A program made the translations under genes and the position numbers. Under the pieces are notes generated by a model. It did not search any database and was not told where the DNA came from. It saw only the letters and a list, made by a program, of their open reading frames with translations. A stretch of 17,532 bases of DNA, taken from assembly GCA_902789835.1 (NCBI GenBank), contig CADAPN010000049.1, positions 1-17,532 on the forward strand. The letters are read 5' to 3'. This stretch comes from Oscillospiraceae bacterium (lineage in GTDB: Bacteria > Bacillota_A > Clostridia > Oscillospirales > Oscillospiraceae). This document shows, one piece after another, positions 8,250 through 15,421 of the stretch (positions are counted from its first letter, which is position 1; each line of letters begins with the position of its first letter).

Positions 8250-8396
8250 ATGCTTGTCAGCGTGTTCCTTCTGATCGGGGGGCTATACATGGGCCCGGCA
8301 GGCGTTCCGGCCCTCGTGCCGCGCCTCTGCCTGATCGCGGGCCTTGCGCTGCTGGTCGTCGGCGTCGTCTTCTACCGCATCCTGAAAAGCGAATAA
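8250..8396 (+). CDS. 48-residue hydrophobic membrane peptide
   Basis: Two hydrophobic stretches, at residues 1-14 and 26-42, are separated by a Pro/Gly-rich turn (GPAGVPALVPR), and the peptide ends RILKSE. This is the shape of a small two-pass membrane protein. The reading frame is closed upstream by a stop at 8232, so ATG 8250 is the first start. The ribosome site before it is weak (GAGA). The stop at 8394-8396 is only 4 nt before the terminator stem at 8401, which supports it as the last gene of the run. The family is unknown. Confidence 0.6.
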   Translation: MLVSVFLLIGGLYMGPAGVPALVPRLCLIAGLALLVVGVVFYRILKSE

Positions 8397-8400
8397 AGCC

Positions 8401-8439
8401 AAAAGCGCTGTGGAGATCGAATAATTCCTCAGCGCTTTT
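8401..8439 (+). terminator. Strong intrinsic terminator closing the second gene run
   Basis: A perfect 10-bp inverted repeat, AAAAGCGCTG at 8401-8410 and CAGCGCTTTT at 8430-8439, has a 19-nt loop and a 3' T-run. It begins 4 nt after the stop of the 48-residue peptide and ends 2 nt before a new -35 box, so it divides two transcription units. Confidence 0.8.
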
Positions 8440-8441
8440 CC

Positions 8442-8470
8442 TTGATGAGTTAGCAATCGCTAACTATAAT
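8442..8470 (+). promoter_or_regulatory. Sigma-70-type promoter of the copy 4/copy 5/hydrolase unit
   Basis: TTGATG at 8442-8447 and a perfect TATAAT at 8465-8470 are separated by exactly 17 nt. A start near 8477 would give a leader of about 27 nt before ATG 8504. The spacer is almost entirely filled by the palindrome at 8449-8464, so a protein bound there should exclude RNA polymerase. Confidence 0.8.
8449..8464. promoter_or_regulatory. Perfect palindromic operator in the promoter spacer
   Basis: GTTAGCAATCGCTAAC: 6-bp arms with a 4-nt centre and no mismatch. It fits between the -35 and -10 boxes. The outer pattern GTTAG-N6-CTAAC occurs again at 11330-11345 before the feo unit, and the left ten bases (GTTAGCAATC) occur at 10628-10637 in the TetR promoter. 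A repressor site is inferred. The binder may be the local TetR protein or an iron-responsive DtxR-type protein. Confidence 0.75.
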
Positions 8471-8503
8471 AAGGCGCGTAGAACAAGAAAGAGGTCGCAG
8501 AGA

Positions 8504-9136
8504 ATGAAAGCATATGAACCGAAACAACTGGTGGCGATCAGCCGCTATCAGGATTATTTTCCGAGCCTTCCGGCAGAAATCCGGGAGAGGGTCTATGCCC
8601 GCATAAGCGAGCTCATCGAAGAGGAAAAGCAGTACTGCGACAAAGGCAACTACAAGCACATGGCGCAGATCCTCACTTCGATCGCCCTGTACGAGGTGCT
8701 GCAGCGGCATGGGAAGAGCGAGGAAGAGGCCTACCGGATCGTCTCCGAGGAGATGTGGAAGTTTCTCGATCCCTCCGGCATGCAGAAGCTGGCAAAGAAG
8801 AACTTCTTCCTGCCGCTCATGAAGAAGATCGTCCCCTTCGGCTTCAAGAAGGGCTCCGGTACCGGCTGGCGCTATACCTGGCATGAGGATGATCCGAAGA
8901 ACGAATTCCACTTTGAGTGCAACGAGTGCATCTATGAAAAGATCCTCTCGAGGCGCGGACTCTTGAAGCTGGGCGCCATGTGCTGTCAGGCGGATATCAT
9001 CAACTACGGGAATCTGCCCTTTACGGATTTCATCCGCACCCAGACCCTGTGCCGGGGCGGGGAGCTCTGCAACTTCCGCTTCGTGCGGCATAAGACCGAC
9101 GCCGGAGACGGCTGGGACCGCAGCAAGAGTATCTGA
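8504..9136 (+). CDS. ATC hydrolase-family protein, copy 4
   Basis: 210 residues. ATG 8504 has AAAGAGG about 9 nt upstream and is the first start after the promoter at 8442-8470. The same frame is open further left to 8216, but that part would run across the terminator, promoter and operator and cannot be coding. The signature is C139-x2-C142, C161-x2-D164, R178 and C189-N-F191. The N-terminal half is helical and Glu/Lys-rich, with no signal peptide. It is the first gene of a three-gene unit with copy 5 and an alpha/beta hydrolase. The reaction is unknown. Confidence 0.87.
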   Translation: MKAYEPKQLVAISRYQDYFPSLPAEIRERVYARISELIEEEKQYCDKGNYKHMAQILTSIALYEVLQRHGKSEEEAYRIVSEEMWKFLDPSGMQKLAKKNFFLPLMKKIVPFGFKKGSGTGWRYTWHEDDPKNEFHFECNECIYEKILSRRGLLKLGAMCCQADIINYGNLPFTDFIRTQTLCRGGELCNFRFVRHKTDAGDGWDRSKSI

Positions 9137-9157
9137 CGGGAAACGGAGGAGAGCACG

Positions 9158-9760
9158 GTGCACAGACTGATCAAAGCTACTTGCGCCATTGCGGCGGAGG
9201 AGATCGGAAAGGCGCGGGCTGCGTGTATCGCGGCAAAGGCGCAGAAACGGTACGAGGAGCTCTGCCGGGAAAATGCCTCGGATTCCAAGGCGCTCCGGGC
9301 GCATACCTATGCGCGGATTTATCCGGCGATCGCCGTCTACGAGGCGCTCCGCTCCAACGGCATGGATCAGGAGCGGGCGGTCTGGGTGATCCGGGAATAC
9401 TTCCAGCGCATTGCAGCAGCCTTTGCACCGCATCTGCAGCGAACGATTAAAGTGTTCGGCCTGGCAAAGAAGGTTCCGGGTATCTTCATGAAAGTGGTGC
9501 TGAAAGGCTTTGGGCCGGATGCGGGATTCCGGTATGAATTCCCGGAGACAGCGGAAAACGAAGCGAGAGCGACGGTTGTCCAGTGCCCTTATTATGAGAC
9601 CTGCCTGCGCTATGGCTGCCCGGAGATCACCCGGGCCTTCTGCGACGGCGATGACGCGGGCTACGGCCATCTGCATCCGAAGCTGATCTGGGGCCGCACC
9701 AAGACCATCGGCCGGGGCGGCGACTGCTGCGACTTCCTGCTGGCATATAAGGAGGACTGA
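9158..9760 (+). CDS. ATC hydrolase-family protein, copy 5
   Basis: 200 residues starting at GTG 9158, with GGAGGAG about 8 nt before it. The signature is C143-P-Y, C162-x2-D165, R180 and C191-D-F193. Several extra cysteines (149, 154, 190) sit around the motif. The stop is followed within 1 nt by the start of the hydrolase at 9762, whose ribosome site (GGAGG) lies inside this gene. That tight coupling points to a shared pathway step, but the substrate is unknown. Confidence 0.86.
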   Translation: MHRLIKATCAIAAEEIGKARAACIAAKAQKRYEELCRENASDSKALRAHTYARIYPAIAVYEALRSNGMDQERAVWVIREYFQRIAAAFAPHLQRTIKVFGLAKKVPGIFMKVVLKGFGPDAGFRYEFPETAENEARATVVQCPYYETCLRYGCPEITRAFCDGDDAGYGHLHPKLIWGRTKTIGRGGDCCDFLLAYKED

Positions 9761-9761
9761 G

Positions 9762-10535
9762 ATGGTCATTCGGGAATACGGAACGGAAAACAAAAAACAT
9801 CTGGTGTTCTTCCAGGGCAGCTGTGAGCCGCGGGAGGAGTTCCGCCCGGCGGCGGAGGGACTGTCCAGGGAGTTTCATGTGCTGCTGGTGACCCCGGATG
9901 GCCACGATCCGGAGGAGCATAACGACTTTATCTCCGTGGAAAAGACGGTGGACGACACGGCCCGCTGGCTGAGAGAACATGGGATCGCACATCTGGACGC
10001 CATGTACGGACTGAGCTTCGGCGGCGGGATGGTGGTGCGCTTTCTGACGACCCAGAACGTCCCGGTGGACAGGGCCATCATCGACGCGGGAACCGCGCCC
10101 TATCAATACCCGAAATGGGTTTGCAGGCTGATCGGCGTGCGGGACTACCTGATGTTGAAAATGGCCCGTTCCTCCGTAAAGATCATGGAGCTAGCTTTCC
10201 CGACGGACCGCTTTGCCCGAGACCCGAAGAACGCCGCGCAGGAGTACGAACAGATCCGGCAGTATCTGAAGGGCTACAGCGACAGGACGATCTGGAACAT
10301 CTTCTGGTCGGCCAACAATTACGAGGTGCCGAAGACGGCGCCCCGGCTTTCGACAAAGATTCAGTTCTGGGTGGGCACCGACGAATGGGGCTCCCGCTTC
10401 CGGGATCTCAAATGGGCGATGGGGTATCTGCCCCAGATCGAGATCGTGAAGATCCCCCATATGATGCACGGGGAATTTGTGATGATGCACCCGGAGAAGT
10501 TCACCAAAAAAGCGTTGTCGTTTTTCAGAGAATGA
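9762..10535 (+). CDS. Alpha/beta-hydrolase fold protein, copy 4
   Basis: 257 residues and complete. The nucleophile elbow is GLSFGG with Ser85, and the late His236 lies in HMMHGEF. The acid residue is not certain. It shares the WNIFWSANNYEVPK stretch (about 178-191) with the hydrolase at 6185-6934 and is about the same length, so the two arose by duplication. The start ATG is 1 nt after the preceding ATC-family stop. It ends the unit driven by the promoter at 8442. A weak AAGGA-GAAA-TCCTT hairpin near 10557-10570 may end the transcript, but it lacks a good T-run. Confidence 0.87.
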   Translation: MVIREYGTENKKHLVFFQGSCEPREEFRPAAEGLSREFHVLLVTPDGHDPEEHNDFISVEKTVDDTARWLREHGIAHLDAMYGLSFGGGMVVRFLTTQNVPVDRAIIDAGTAPYQYPKWVCRLIGVRDYLMLKMARSSVKIMELAFPTDRFARDPKNAAQEYEQIRQYLKGYSDRTIWNIFWSANNYEVPKTAPRLSTKIQFWVGTDEWGSRFRDLKWAMGYLPQIEIVKIPHMMHGEFVMMHPEKFTKKALSFFRE

Positions 10536-10589
10536 GTACGTTACGGTAAGGCATAAAGGAGAAATCCTTCCTCTCTTGGATCCTTCGTA

Positions 10590-10618
10590 TTGACAAAGGG
10601 GCAGCGCATCGCTATAAT
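10590..10618 (+). promoter_or_regulatory. Consensus sigma-70 promoter of the TetR gene
   Basis: A perfect TTGACA at 10590-10595 and a perfect TATAAT at 10613-10618 have a 17-nt spacer. Full consensus at both boxes suggests a strong promoter held down by a repressor. Operator-like repeats begin at the next base. Confidence 0.9.
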
Positions 10619-10646
10619 GATAACTAAGTTAGCAATCTTTGTTATC
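10619..10646. promoter_or_regulatory. Operator-like repeats over the start of the TetR transcript
   Basis: A 28-nt element bounded by inverted arms, GATAAC at 10619-10624 and GTTATC at 10641-10646. Between them GTTAGCAATC (10628-10637) is identical to the left ten bases of the palindrome at 8449. GATAAC-TAA-GTTAGC is also a near-palindrome with one mismatch. It covers the expected transcription start, as autoregulated TetR genes often show. The inner right half of the 8449 site is not conserved here. Confidence 0.6.
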
Positions 10647-10662
10647 ATAAGAGGTGAAGCTC

Positions 10663-11280
10663 TTGGCCTACGGGACTTACGACGAAACCCATCAGCGGAT
10701 CCTCGCCAGCGGCAGGAAGATGTTCCTGGAAAACGGCTTTGAACGCACGAACCTCCGGGATCTCTGCGCCGAGGCCGGGATCACCACTGGCTCCTTCTAC
10801 CGACATTTTGAGAGTAAAGAGGATATCTTCTCCACTTTCGTGCAGCCCGCTGTGGATGAAATCAAAAAGATCTTTGCCGATGCCGAGCCCGTCTGCCGCG
10901 AAGCAGTGGAGACAGGGGACATTCGTCGGCTCTGGATGATCATGGATGCGGAAAGACTGCTGGACTATATGTACCGGAATTTTGACGCGCTGAAGCTGTT
11001 GCTGAAATGCTCAGATGGCACAAAGTACAGTGACTTTTTGAACGACGTGGTCTGTATGGAGGCGGATATCTCCCTGCGTTCTCTGAATGCGGCCAGGGAA
11101 CGGGGCTTTCTTTCAGCGGAGATTCCTTCTGAACCGGAGATGCACATGATCTGCCACGCCTATGTCTCCAGTGTTTTTGAGGCGGTGCTGCATGATCTGA
11201 GCCGCGATGTGATGGAAAACTACATTCATACCATCGTGAAATTCTTTACGGCGGGTGCCTACGAGGTACTGGGCCTCTAA
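10663..11280 (+). CDS. TetR/AcrR-family transcriptional regulator
   Basis: 205 residues from TTG 10663, chosen because AGAGGTG sits at proper distance before it. An in-frame GTG at 10654 is possible but would overlap that ribosome site. The N-terminal helix-turn-helix covers about residues 29-56 (TNLRDLCAEAGITTGSFYRHF, then ESKEDIF), the hallmark of the family. The C-terminal ligand domain is divergent, with Cys and Met residues (for example C-S-D-G near 114-117), so the inducer cannot be guessed. Inverted repeats just downstream of its -10 box suggest that it represses itself. Related palindromes before the units at 8504 and 11365 make those likely targets. Confidence 0.9.
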   Translation: MAYGTYDETHQRILASGRKMFLENGFERTNLRDLCAEAGITTGSFYRHFESKEDIFSTFVQPAVDEIKKIFADAEPVCREAVETGDIRRLWMIMDAERLLDYMYRNFDALKLLLKCSDGTKYSDFLNDVVCMEADISLRSLNAARERGFLSAEIPSEPEMHMICHAYVSSVFEAVLHDLSRDVMENYIHTIVKFFTAGAYEVLGL

Positions 11281-11283
11281 GGA

Positions 11284-11319
11284 AAAAACAGCTTGCCCCA
11301 CAGATGTGGGGCAGCTTTT
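11284..11319. terminator. Terminator between the TetR gene and the feo unit
   Basis: A stem of 11 bp with one bulged T, AGCTTGCCCCAC at 11290-11301 and GTGGGGCAGCT at 11306-11316, and a 4-nt AGAT loop. It is preceded by an A-run and followed by TTT, so it could work in both directions. It starts 4 nt after the TetR stop. Confidence 0.8.
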
Positions 11320-11329
11320 AAGGGTGTGA

Positions 11330-11345
11330 GTTAGTGATATCTAAC
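11330..11345. promoter_or_regulatory. Palindromic operator before the feo genes
   Basis: GTTAGTGATATCTAAC, with arms GTTAG and CTAAC six bases apart, the same length and outer pattern as the site at 8449. It lies 19 nt before the first feo-unit start. The matching promoter is unclear: TGATAT inside the site could be a weak -10, but no good -35 is seen at the right distance. It is probably a metal- or ligand-responsive repressor site. Confidence 0.65.
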
Positions 11346-11364
11346 CAAGGAAAGGAGAAATAGG

Positions 11365-11538
11365 ATGCTTGCTTGGATCGCAGATAATATCGCATCCATC
11401 GTGCTGTTGCTTGCGGTGGTCGCGATGGTTTTCTTCCTGGTAAGGAGCAAAATCAAAGAAAGGAAACAAGGCTCGTGCGGCTGCGGTTGTGAAGGCTGCA
11501 GCGGCTGCGCGGCTCAAAAAAAGGGAGGAAAGATATGA
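11365..11538 (+). CDS. FeoB-associated Cys-rich membrane peptide
   Basis: 57 residues: one membrane helix at about 9-26, a basic stretch (RSKIKERK), then a Cys-rich tail CGCGCEGCSGC (residues 39-49). This layout matches the small FeoB-associated proteins found beside feoAB in Firmicutes. They are thought to sit in the membrane and may bind iron or help FeoB, a role that is not proven. AAAGGAG precedes ATG 11365. The stop overlaps the feoA start (ATGA at 11535). Confidence 0.85.
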   Translation: MLAWIADNIASIVLLLAVVAMVFFLVRSKIKERKQGSCGCGCEGCSGCAAQKKGGKI

Positions 11539-11756
11539 GACTGACAGAAATGAAACCGGATCAGAACGGCTTGATCCAAAAGATCGGCGGGGACGCGCAC
11601 TTTCTCAACCGCATCACTGCCATCGGCGTCACAGAGGGGACAGAGTTTCAAACCGTACGCAACGACAAAAAGATGCCGGTACTGGTCTATCTGCGCGAGA
11701 CACTGATCGCCATCAACCGCGCAGATGCGGAAAGAATCGAGGTGGAGTCTGTATGA
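11535..11756 (+). CDS. feoA: FeoA, ferrous iron transport accessory protein
   Basis: 73 residues, the usual size of the SH3-like FeoA domain, a cytoplasmic partner of the FeoB GTPase. It shows the family pattern of a core Gly region and AIGVTEGTEFQTV, followed by basic residues and a closing beta strand (LIAINRADAERIEV). GGGAGGA stands before the ATG. It overlaps the upstream Cys-rich peptide by 4 nt and feoB by 4 nt (ATGA at 11753), so all three are translationally coupled. Confidence 0.9.
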   Translation: MRLTEMKPDQNGLIQKIGGDAHFLNRITAIGVTEGTEFQTVRNDKKMPVLVYLRETLIAINRADAERIEVESV

Positions 11757-13600
11757 AAAACGCGATCGCCCTTCTGGGCCAGCCGAACTCCGGCAAATCG
11801 ACCGTCTACAATGCGCTGACCGGCTCCCGGCAGCATGTGGGCAACTGGCCCGGCAAGACCGTGGAGAAGAACGACGGCTTCTATACTTACAACGGCGCGC
11901 GCTACACCGTCACCGACCTTCCCGGCAGCTACGGCCTCTCCGGAAATTCGGACGAGGAGATCATCACCGCCGATTTCATCAAGGCCGATCAGGCGGATCT
12001 GGTCTGCATCCTGGTAGACGCCTCACAGCTGGAGCGCAGCATGTACATGGTCGCGGAGTTTGCCCAGCTCAACAAGCCCGCGGTGCTGCTGCTGAACATG
12101 ATGGACGTGGCGAAGGCACAGAAAAAGGAGATCGACCACAAGCTGTTGGAGCGGCGTCTGGGCATCCCCGTGCTGCCCTTCACCGCCGCGGAAAGCAAGG
12201 GCTACGACGAACTGAAAGCGCTGCTGGCCAAAGAATTGGAGGATCCCCACAAGCTCACGTCCATACCGGAGATCCCGGCGGGCGGCGACGTGCAGGCGGA
12301 GAGCGAGGCCAAATACCGTTGGATCCAAAGCATGCTTGCGGGCGTGACCCATTCCGAACAGAAGCACTTTGAACTGAGTAAGCGCGACAAACGGCTGCTC
12401 AGTCCCATCCGCGGCAAATTTGCCTGCTTCGGAACAATCCTGGTCGGCTTCCTCGCGGCAATGATCATCTGCTTCCCCCTGATGGGAATCGGCTCCATGA
12501 TCCCGCAGCTTTTGAACAAGCCCATCGCCAATCTCCTGAACGGCTGGAACGTACACCCCTGGCTGGTCTCGATCTTCAGCATCATCCTGCCCAACACCTT
12601 ATACTTCTGCATCGCAATGTCGGGCTTCGTCTTCGGCGTCAATTTGGTATTCGGCTACCTGGAGGAGATTGGCTTCCTGGCCCGGGCGGCTTATCAGTTT
12701 GACAGTCTTCTGTCTGGCCTGGGCCTCCAGGGCAAGGCCATCTGCCCGATCCTGATGGGCTTTGGCTGCACCATCGGCGGCACCTGCGGCACCCGCGTCA
12801 TGGACAACTGGGGCCAGCGGATGCTGACCATGGCGGTGGTCTGGGCGGTGCCCTGCGCCTCCATCTGGACCATCATCCCGGTCATCAGCTCCATGTTCTT
12901 CACCCCCTGGCAGACGATGCTCGTCATCCTGGGTATTCTGCTTTACATGGTGCTGCTGATGACGATCGTGTCCAAGGTGTTTGGCCGCACGCTGGTGTCT
13001 GAAAGCTCCCGCAGCGGCATGATCATGGAGCTCCCCCCTTACCACACGCCCCACTGGAAGCACATCCTCAAGGAGGCCTTCCTGAAAGCCTGGGACATTT
13101 TCAAGCGCGCGCTCCGGACGGTGACGCTGATCTCCCTGCTGTTCTGGGCCTTCTCCTACAGCGGCAGCGGCAACGTGGCGGACAGTCTGCTCTATAAGGT
13201 CGGAACCGCCATCGAGCCTGTGACACGTATCTTCGGTCTCGGCTGGCGGACCTTCATGGGCTTCCTCAGCTCTGCCTTTGCCAAGGAGGCGGTACTGGGC
13301 GTGCTCAACGCGGTCTTCGTCGGGGAGGGCACCGTCCTTGACGCGACCTTCCGCTCCGCCTTCAATGTGGCGACCGACAACGCCGTGCTGGGTCAGGCCA
13401 TGTCCAACGTGGTCAGCAAGGCCGAGGCGCTGGCCTTCATGTGCGCCTGCACCTTCAACATCCCCTGCGTCATGGCCCTGAGCACTACCTACCGTGAATC
13501 CCACTCCCTCAAGTGGACGGCCAGGGTCGCCGCTTTCTATGTTTGCGGTGCGCTGATCCTCGCCTGCATCGTCTACCATATTGCGGCATTATTCCTGTAA
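11753..13600 (+). CDS. feoB: FeoB, ferrous iron transporter GTPase
   Basis: Imports Fe2+ through the cytoplasmic membrane. 615 residues, shorter than the E. coli protein of about 770. The N-terminal G domain has the P-loop GQPNSGKS (9-16), G3 DLPG (55-58) and G4 NMMD (115-118). It is followed by a helical stretch and a membrane part of many segments from about residue 220. The conserved gate motif reads ILMGFGCTIGGTCGTR, where relatives usually have a GFGCNVPA-like sequence, so the pore motif is unusual but recognisable. The start is ATG 11753, overlapping feoA. The longer in-frame extension to 11489 runs through feoA and is not real. A transporter gene follows 17 nt after the stop. Confidence 0.95.
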   Translation: MKNAIALLGQPNSGKSTVYNALTGSRQHVGNWPGKTVEKNDGFYTYNGARYTVTDLPGSYGLSGNSDEEIITADFIKADQADLVCILVDASQLERSMYMVAEFAQLNKPAVLLLNMMDVAKAQKKEIDHKLLERRLGIPVLPFTAAESKGYDELKALLAKELEDPHKLTSIPEIPAGGDVQAESEAKYRWIQSMLAGVTHSEQKHFELSKRDKRLLSPIRGKFACFGTILVGFLAAMIICFPLMGIGSMIPQLLNKPIANLLNGWNVHPWLVSIFSIILPNTLYFCIAMSGFVFGVNLVFGYLEEIGFLARAAYQFDSLLSGLGLQGKAICPILMGFGCTIGGTCGTRVMDNWGQRMLTMAVVWAVPCASIWTIIPVISSMFFTPWQTMLVILGILLYMVLLMTIVSKVFGRTLVSESSRSGMIMELPPYHTPHWKHILKEAFLKAWDIFKRALRTVTLISLLFWAFSYSGSGNVADSLLYKVGTAIEPVTRIFGLGWRTFMGFLSSAFAKEAVLGVLNAVFVGEGTVLDATFRSAFNVATDNAVLGQAMSNVVSKAEALAFMCACTFNIPCVMALSTTYRESHSLKWTARVAAFYVCGALILACIVYHIAALFL

Positions 13601-13617
13601 GGAAGGAGTGATACGAA

Positions 13618-15420
13618 ATGAAAGAAAAGAAGCAGAGCGACTTGTCCGTCCTGCTGGGTTATGCGGGCAGTTATAAGAAGCTGACCTTTTTGGGCCTCGG
13701 CCTCTCGGCCATCGCCATGATCCTGGGGATGGCCCCCTACCTCTGCATTTGGCTGGTGGCGAGGGATCTGATCGCCGTCGCGCCCGACTGGACGCGGGCC
13801 GAGGGTATCGGCCGCTACGGCTGGATGGCCTTTGCCTTCGCCGTAGCCGGGATCGCGGTCTATTTTGCTGCGCTGATGTGCACGCATCTGGCCGCCTTCC
13901 GCACGGCCTCCAACATCCGCAAGCAAGGGATGACCCACCTGATGGAGACGCCGCTGGGCTTTTTTGATTCCAACGCCTCAGGGCTTCTCCGCAACCGCCT
14001 CGACGGCGCGGCCTCTGATACGGAGACGCTGCTGGCCCACAATTTGGCGGATATCGTGGGCAGTGCTGCGATGGTGCTTACCATGCTCACGCTGATGTTC
14101 GTCTTTGACTGGCGTATGGGTGCGGCCTGCCTCCTGGCGGCGGTTGTATCCGTCGCGGCTATGTTCTATATGATGGGCGGCAAAAACGCAGGGCTCATGG
14201 CGGAGTATCAGGCGGCGCAGGATGTCATGAGCAAGGCCGGGACGGAATATGTGCGCGGCATTCCCGTGGTGAAGGTGTTCCAGCAGACCGTGTACTCCTT
14301 CAAGGCCTTCAAGCAGGCCATCGAGGATTACAGCGCCAAAGCGGAGCACTATCAGGGCGATGTGTGCCGGGTGCCGCAGGCCATCAACCTGACCGCGACG
14401 GAGGGCGCCTTCGTCTTCCTCGTTCCGGTGGCGCTGCTGCTTGCGCCGGGTGCGCTTCGCGGCGGAAATTTTGCGGGCTTTCTCACAGACTTCGCGTTCT
14501 ACGCGGTCTTTTCCGCCATCGTCTCGACAGCGCTGGCCAAGATCATGTTTGCCGCCAGCGGCATGATGCTGGCGAGCACCGCGCTGGGCCGCATCGCCCA
14601 GGTCATGAACGCGCCGACGCTGGAAGTCACGGATGATCCTCAGACGCCGCGGGACAACAGCGTGGAGTTCAAAGATGTGAGCTTTACCTACGACGGCGCT
14701 GAGCTGCCCGCGCTGGACCATGTCTCCTTCCGGGTGGAGCCGGGGCAGACCGTGGCGCTGGTCGGTCCCTCTGGCGGCGGCAAGACCACGGCGGCCAGCC
14801 TGATCCCGCGCTTCTGGGACGTCAGCTCCGGAGCGGTGGAGGTCGGCGGTGTGGACGTGCGGCAGACCGATCCCCATCTGCTGATGGATCAGGTGGCCTT
14901 CGTTTTTCAGAATACTCATCTGTTCAAGGCCTCGATCCTGGAAAATGTACGGGCCGCGCGGCCGGACGCGTCAAGAGAAGAAGCGCGGGCGGCTCTTTCC
15001 GCCGCGCAGTGTGACGACATCCTCGAAAAGCTCCCCGACGGGATGGATACCATTATCGGCACCAGGGGCACCTACCTCTCCGGCGGAGAACAGCAGCGCG
15101 TGGCCCTGGCCCGGGCCATCCTGAAGGACGCGCCCATCGTGGTACTGGACGAGGCTACGGCCTTCGCCGACCCCGAAAATGAAGCGCTGATTCAGAAGGC
15201 TTTTGCCCGGCTCACCGAGGGCCGCACGGTGATCATGATCGCCCACCGGCTCTCCACCGTGGTGGGCGCGGACAGGATCATCGTTCTGGACGCCGGTCAC
15301 GTCGTCGAGCAGGGCACGCACGACGAGCTGCTGAAAGCAAACGGACTCTATGCCCGCATGTGGGAGGACTACAAGCAGGCTGTGCAGTGGAAGATTTCCG
15401 TGGACAAGGAGGTGAAGTAA
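13618..15420 (+). CDS. ABC transporter, exporter-fold half-transporter A
   Basis: 600 residues: six membrane helices over about residues 20-310, then an ATP-binding domain. Seen: Walker A GPSGGGKTT (383-391), signature LSGGEQQ (487-493), Walker B with D511-E512 and the switch His543. The D-loop reads AFADPENE instead of the usual SxLD, a feature I associate with the YbtP/YbtQ and IrtAB group that imports siderophores despite the exporter fold. That link is recalled, not computed. AGGAAGGAG precedes the ATG, 17 nt after feoB. The partner gene starts 1 nt after the stop, so the two probably form a heterodimer. Drug or peptide export is the alternative. Confidence 0.9.
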   Translation: MKEKKQSDLSVLLGYAGSYKKLTFLGLGLSAIAMILGMAPYLCIWLVARDLIAVAPDWTRAEGIGRYGWMAFAFAVAGIAVYFAALMCTHLAAFRTASNIRKQGMTHLMETPLGFFDSNASGLLRNRLDGAASDTETLLAHNLADIVGSAAMVLTMLTLMFVFDWRMGAACLLAAVVSVAAMFYMMGGKNAGLMAEYQAAQDVMSKAGTEYVRGIPVVKVFQQTVYSFKAFKQAIEDYSAKAEHYQGDVCRVPQAINLTATEGAFVFLVPVALLLAPGALRGGNFAGFLTDFAFYAVFSAIVSTALAKIMFAASGMMLASTALGRIAQVMNAPTLEVTDDPQTPRDNSVEFKDVSFTYDGAELPALDHVSFRVEPGQTVALVGPSGGGKTTAASLIPRFWDVSSGAVEVGGVDVRQTDPHLLMDQVAFVFQNTHLFKASILENVRAARPDASREEARAALSAAQCDDILEKLPDGMDTIIGTRGTYLSGGEQQRVALARAILKDAPIVVLDEATAFADPENEALIQKAFARLTEGRTVIMIAHRLSTVVGADRIIVLDAGHVVEQGTHDELLKANGLYARMWEDYKQAVQWKISVDKEVK

Positions 15421-15421
15421 G

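Noticed and set aside
8216..8503. N-terminal extension of ATC-hydrolase copy 4 back to 8216
   Set aside because: It would cross a strong terminator, a promoter and an operator and overlaps the 48-residue peptide in another frame; ATG 8504 has a proper ribosome site.
11489..11752. N-terminal extension of feoB to 11489
   Set aside because: It overlaps feoA in another frame; the G domain begins right after ATG 11753, as in other FeoB proteins.
12599..13579. 326-codon antisense open frame inside feoB
   Set aside because: Mirror frame of the membrane part of feoB, with no family resemblance or ribosome site.
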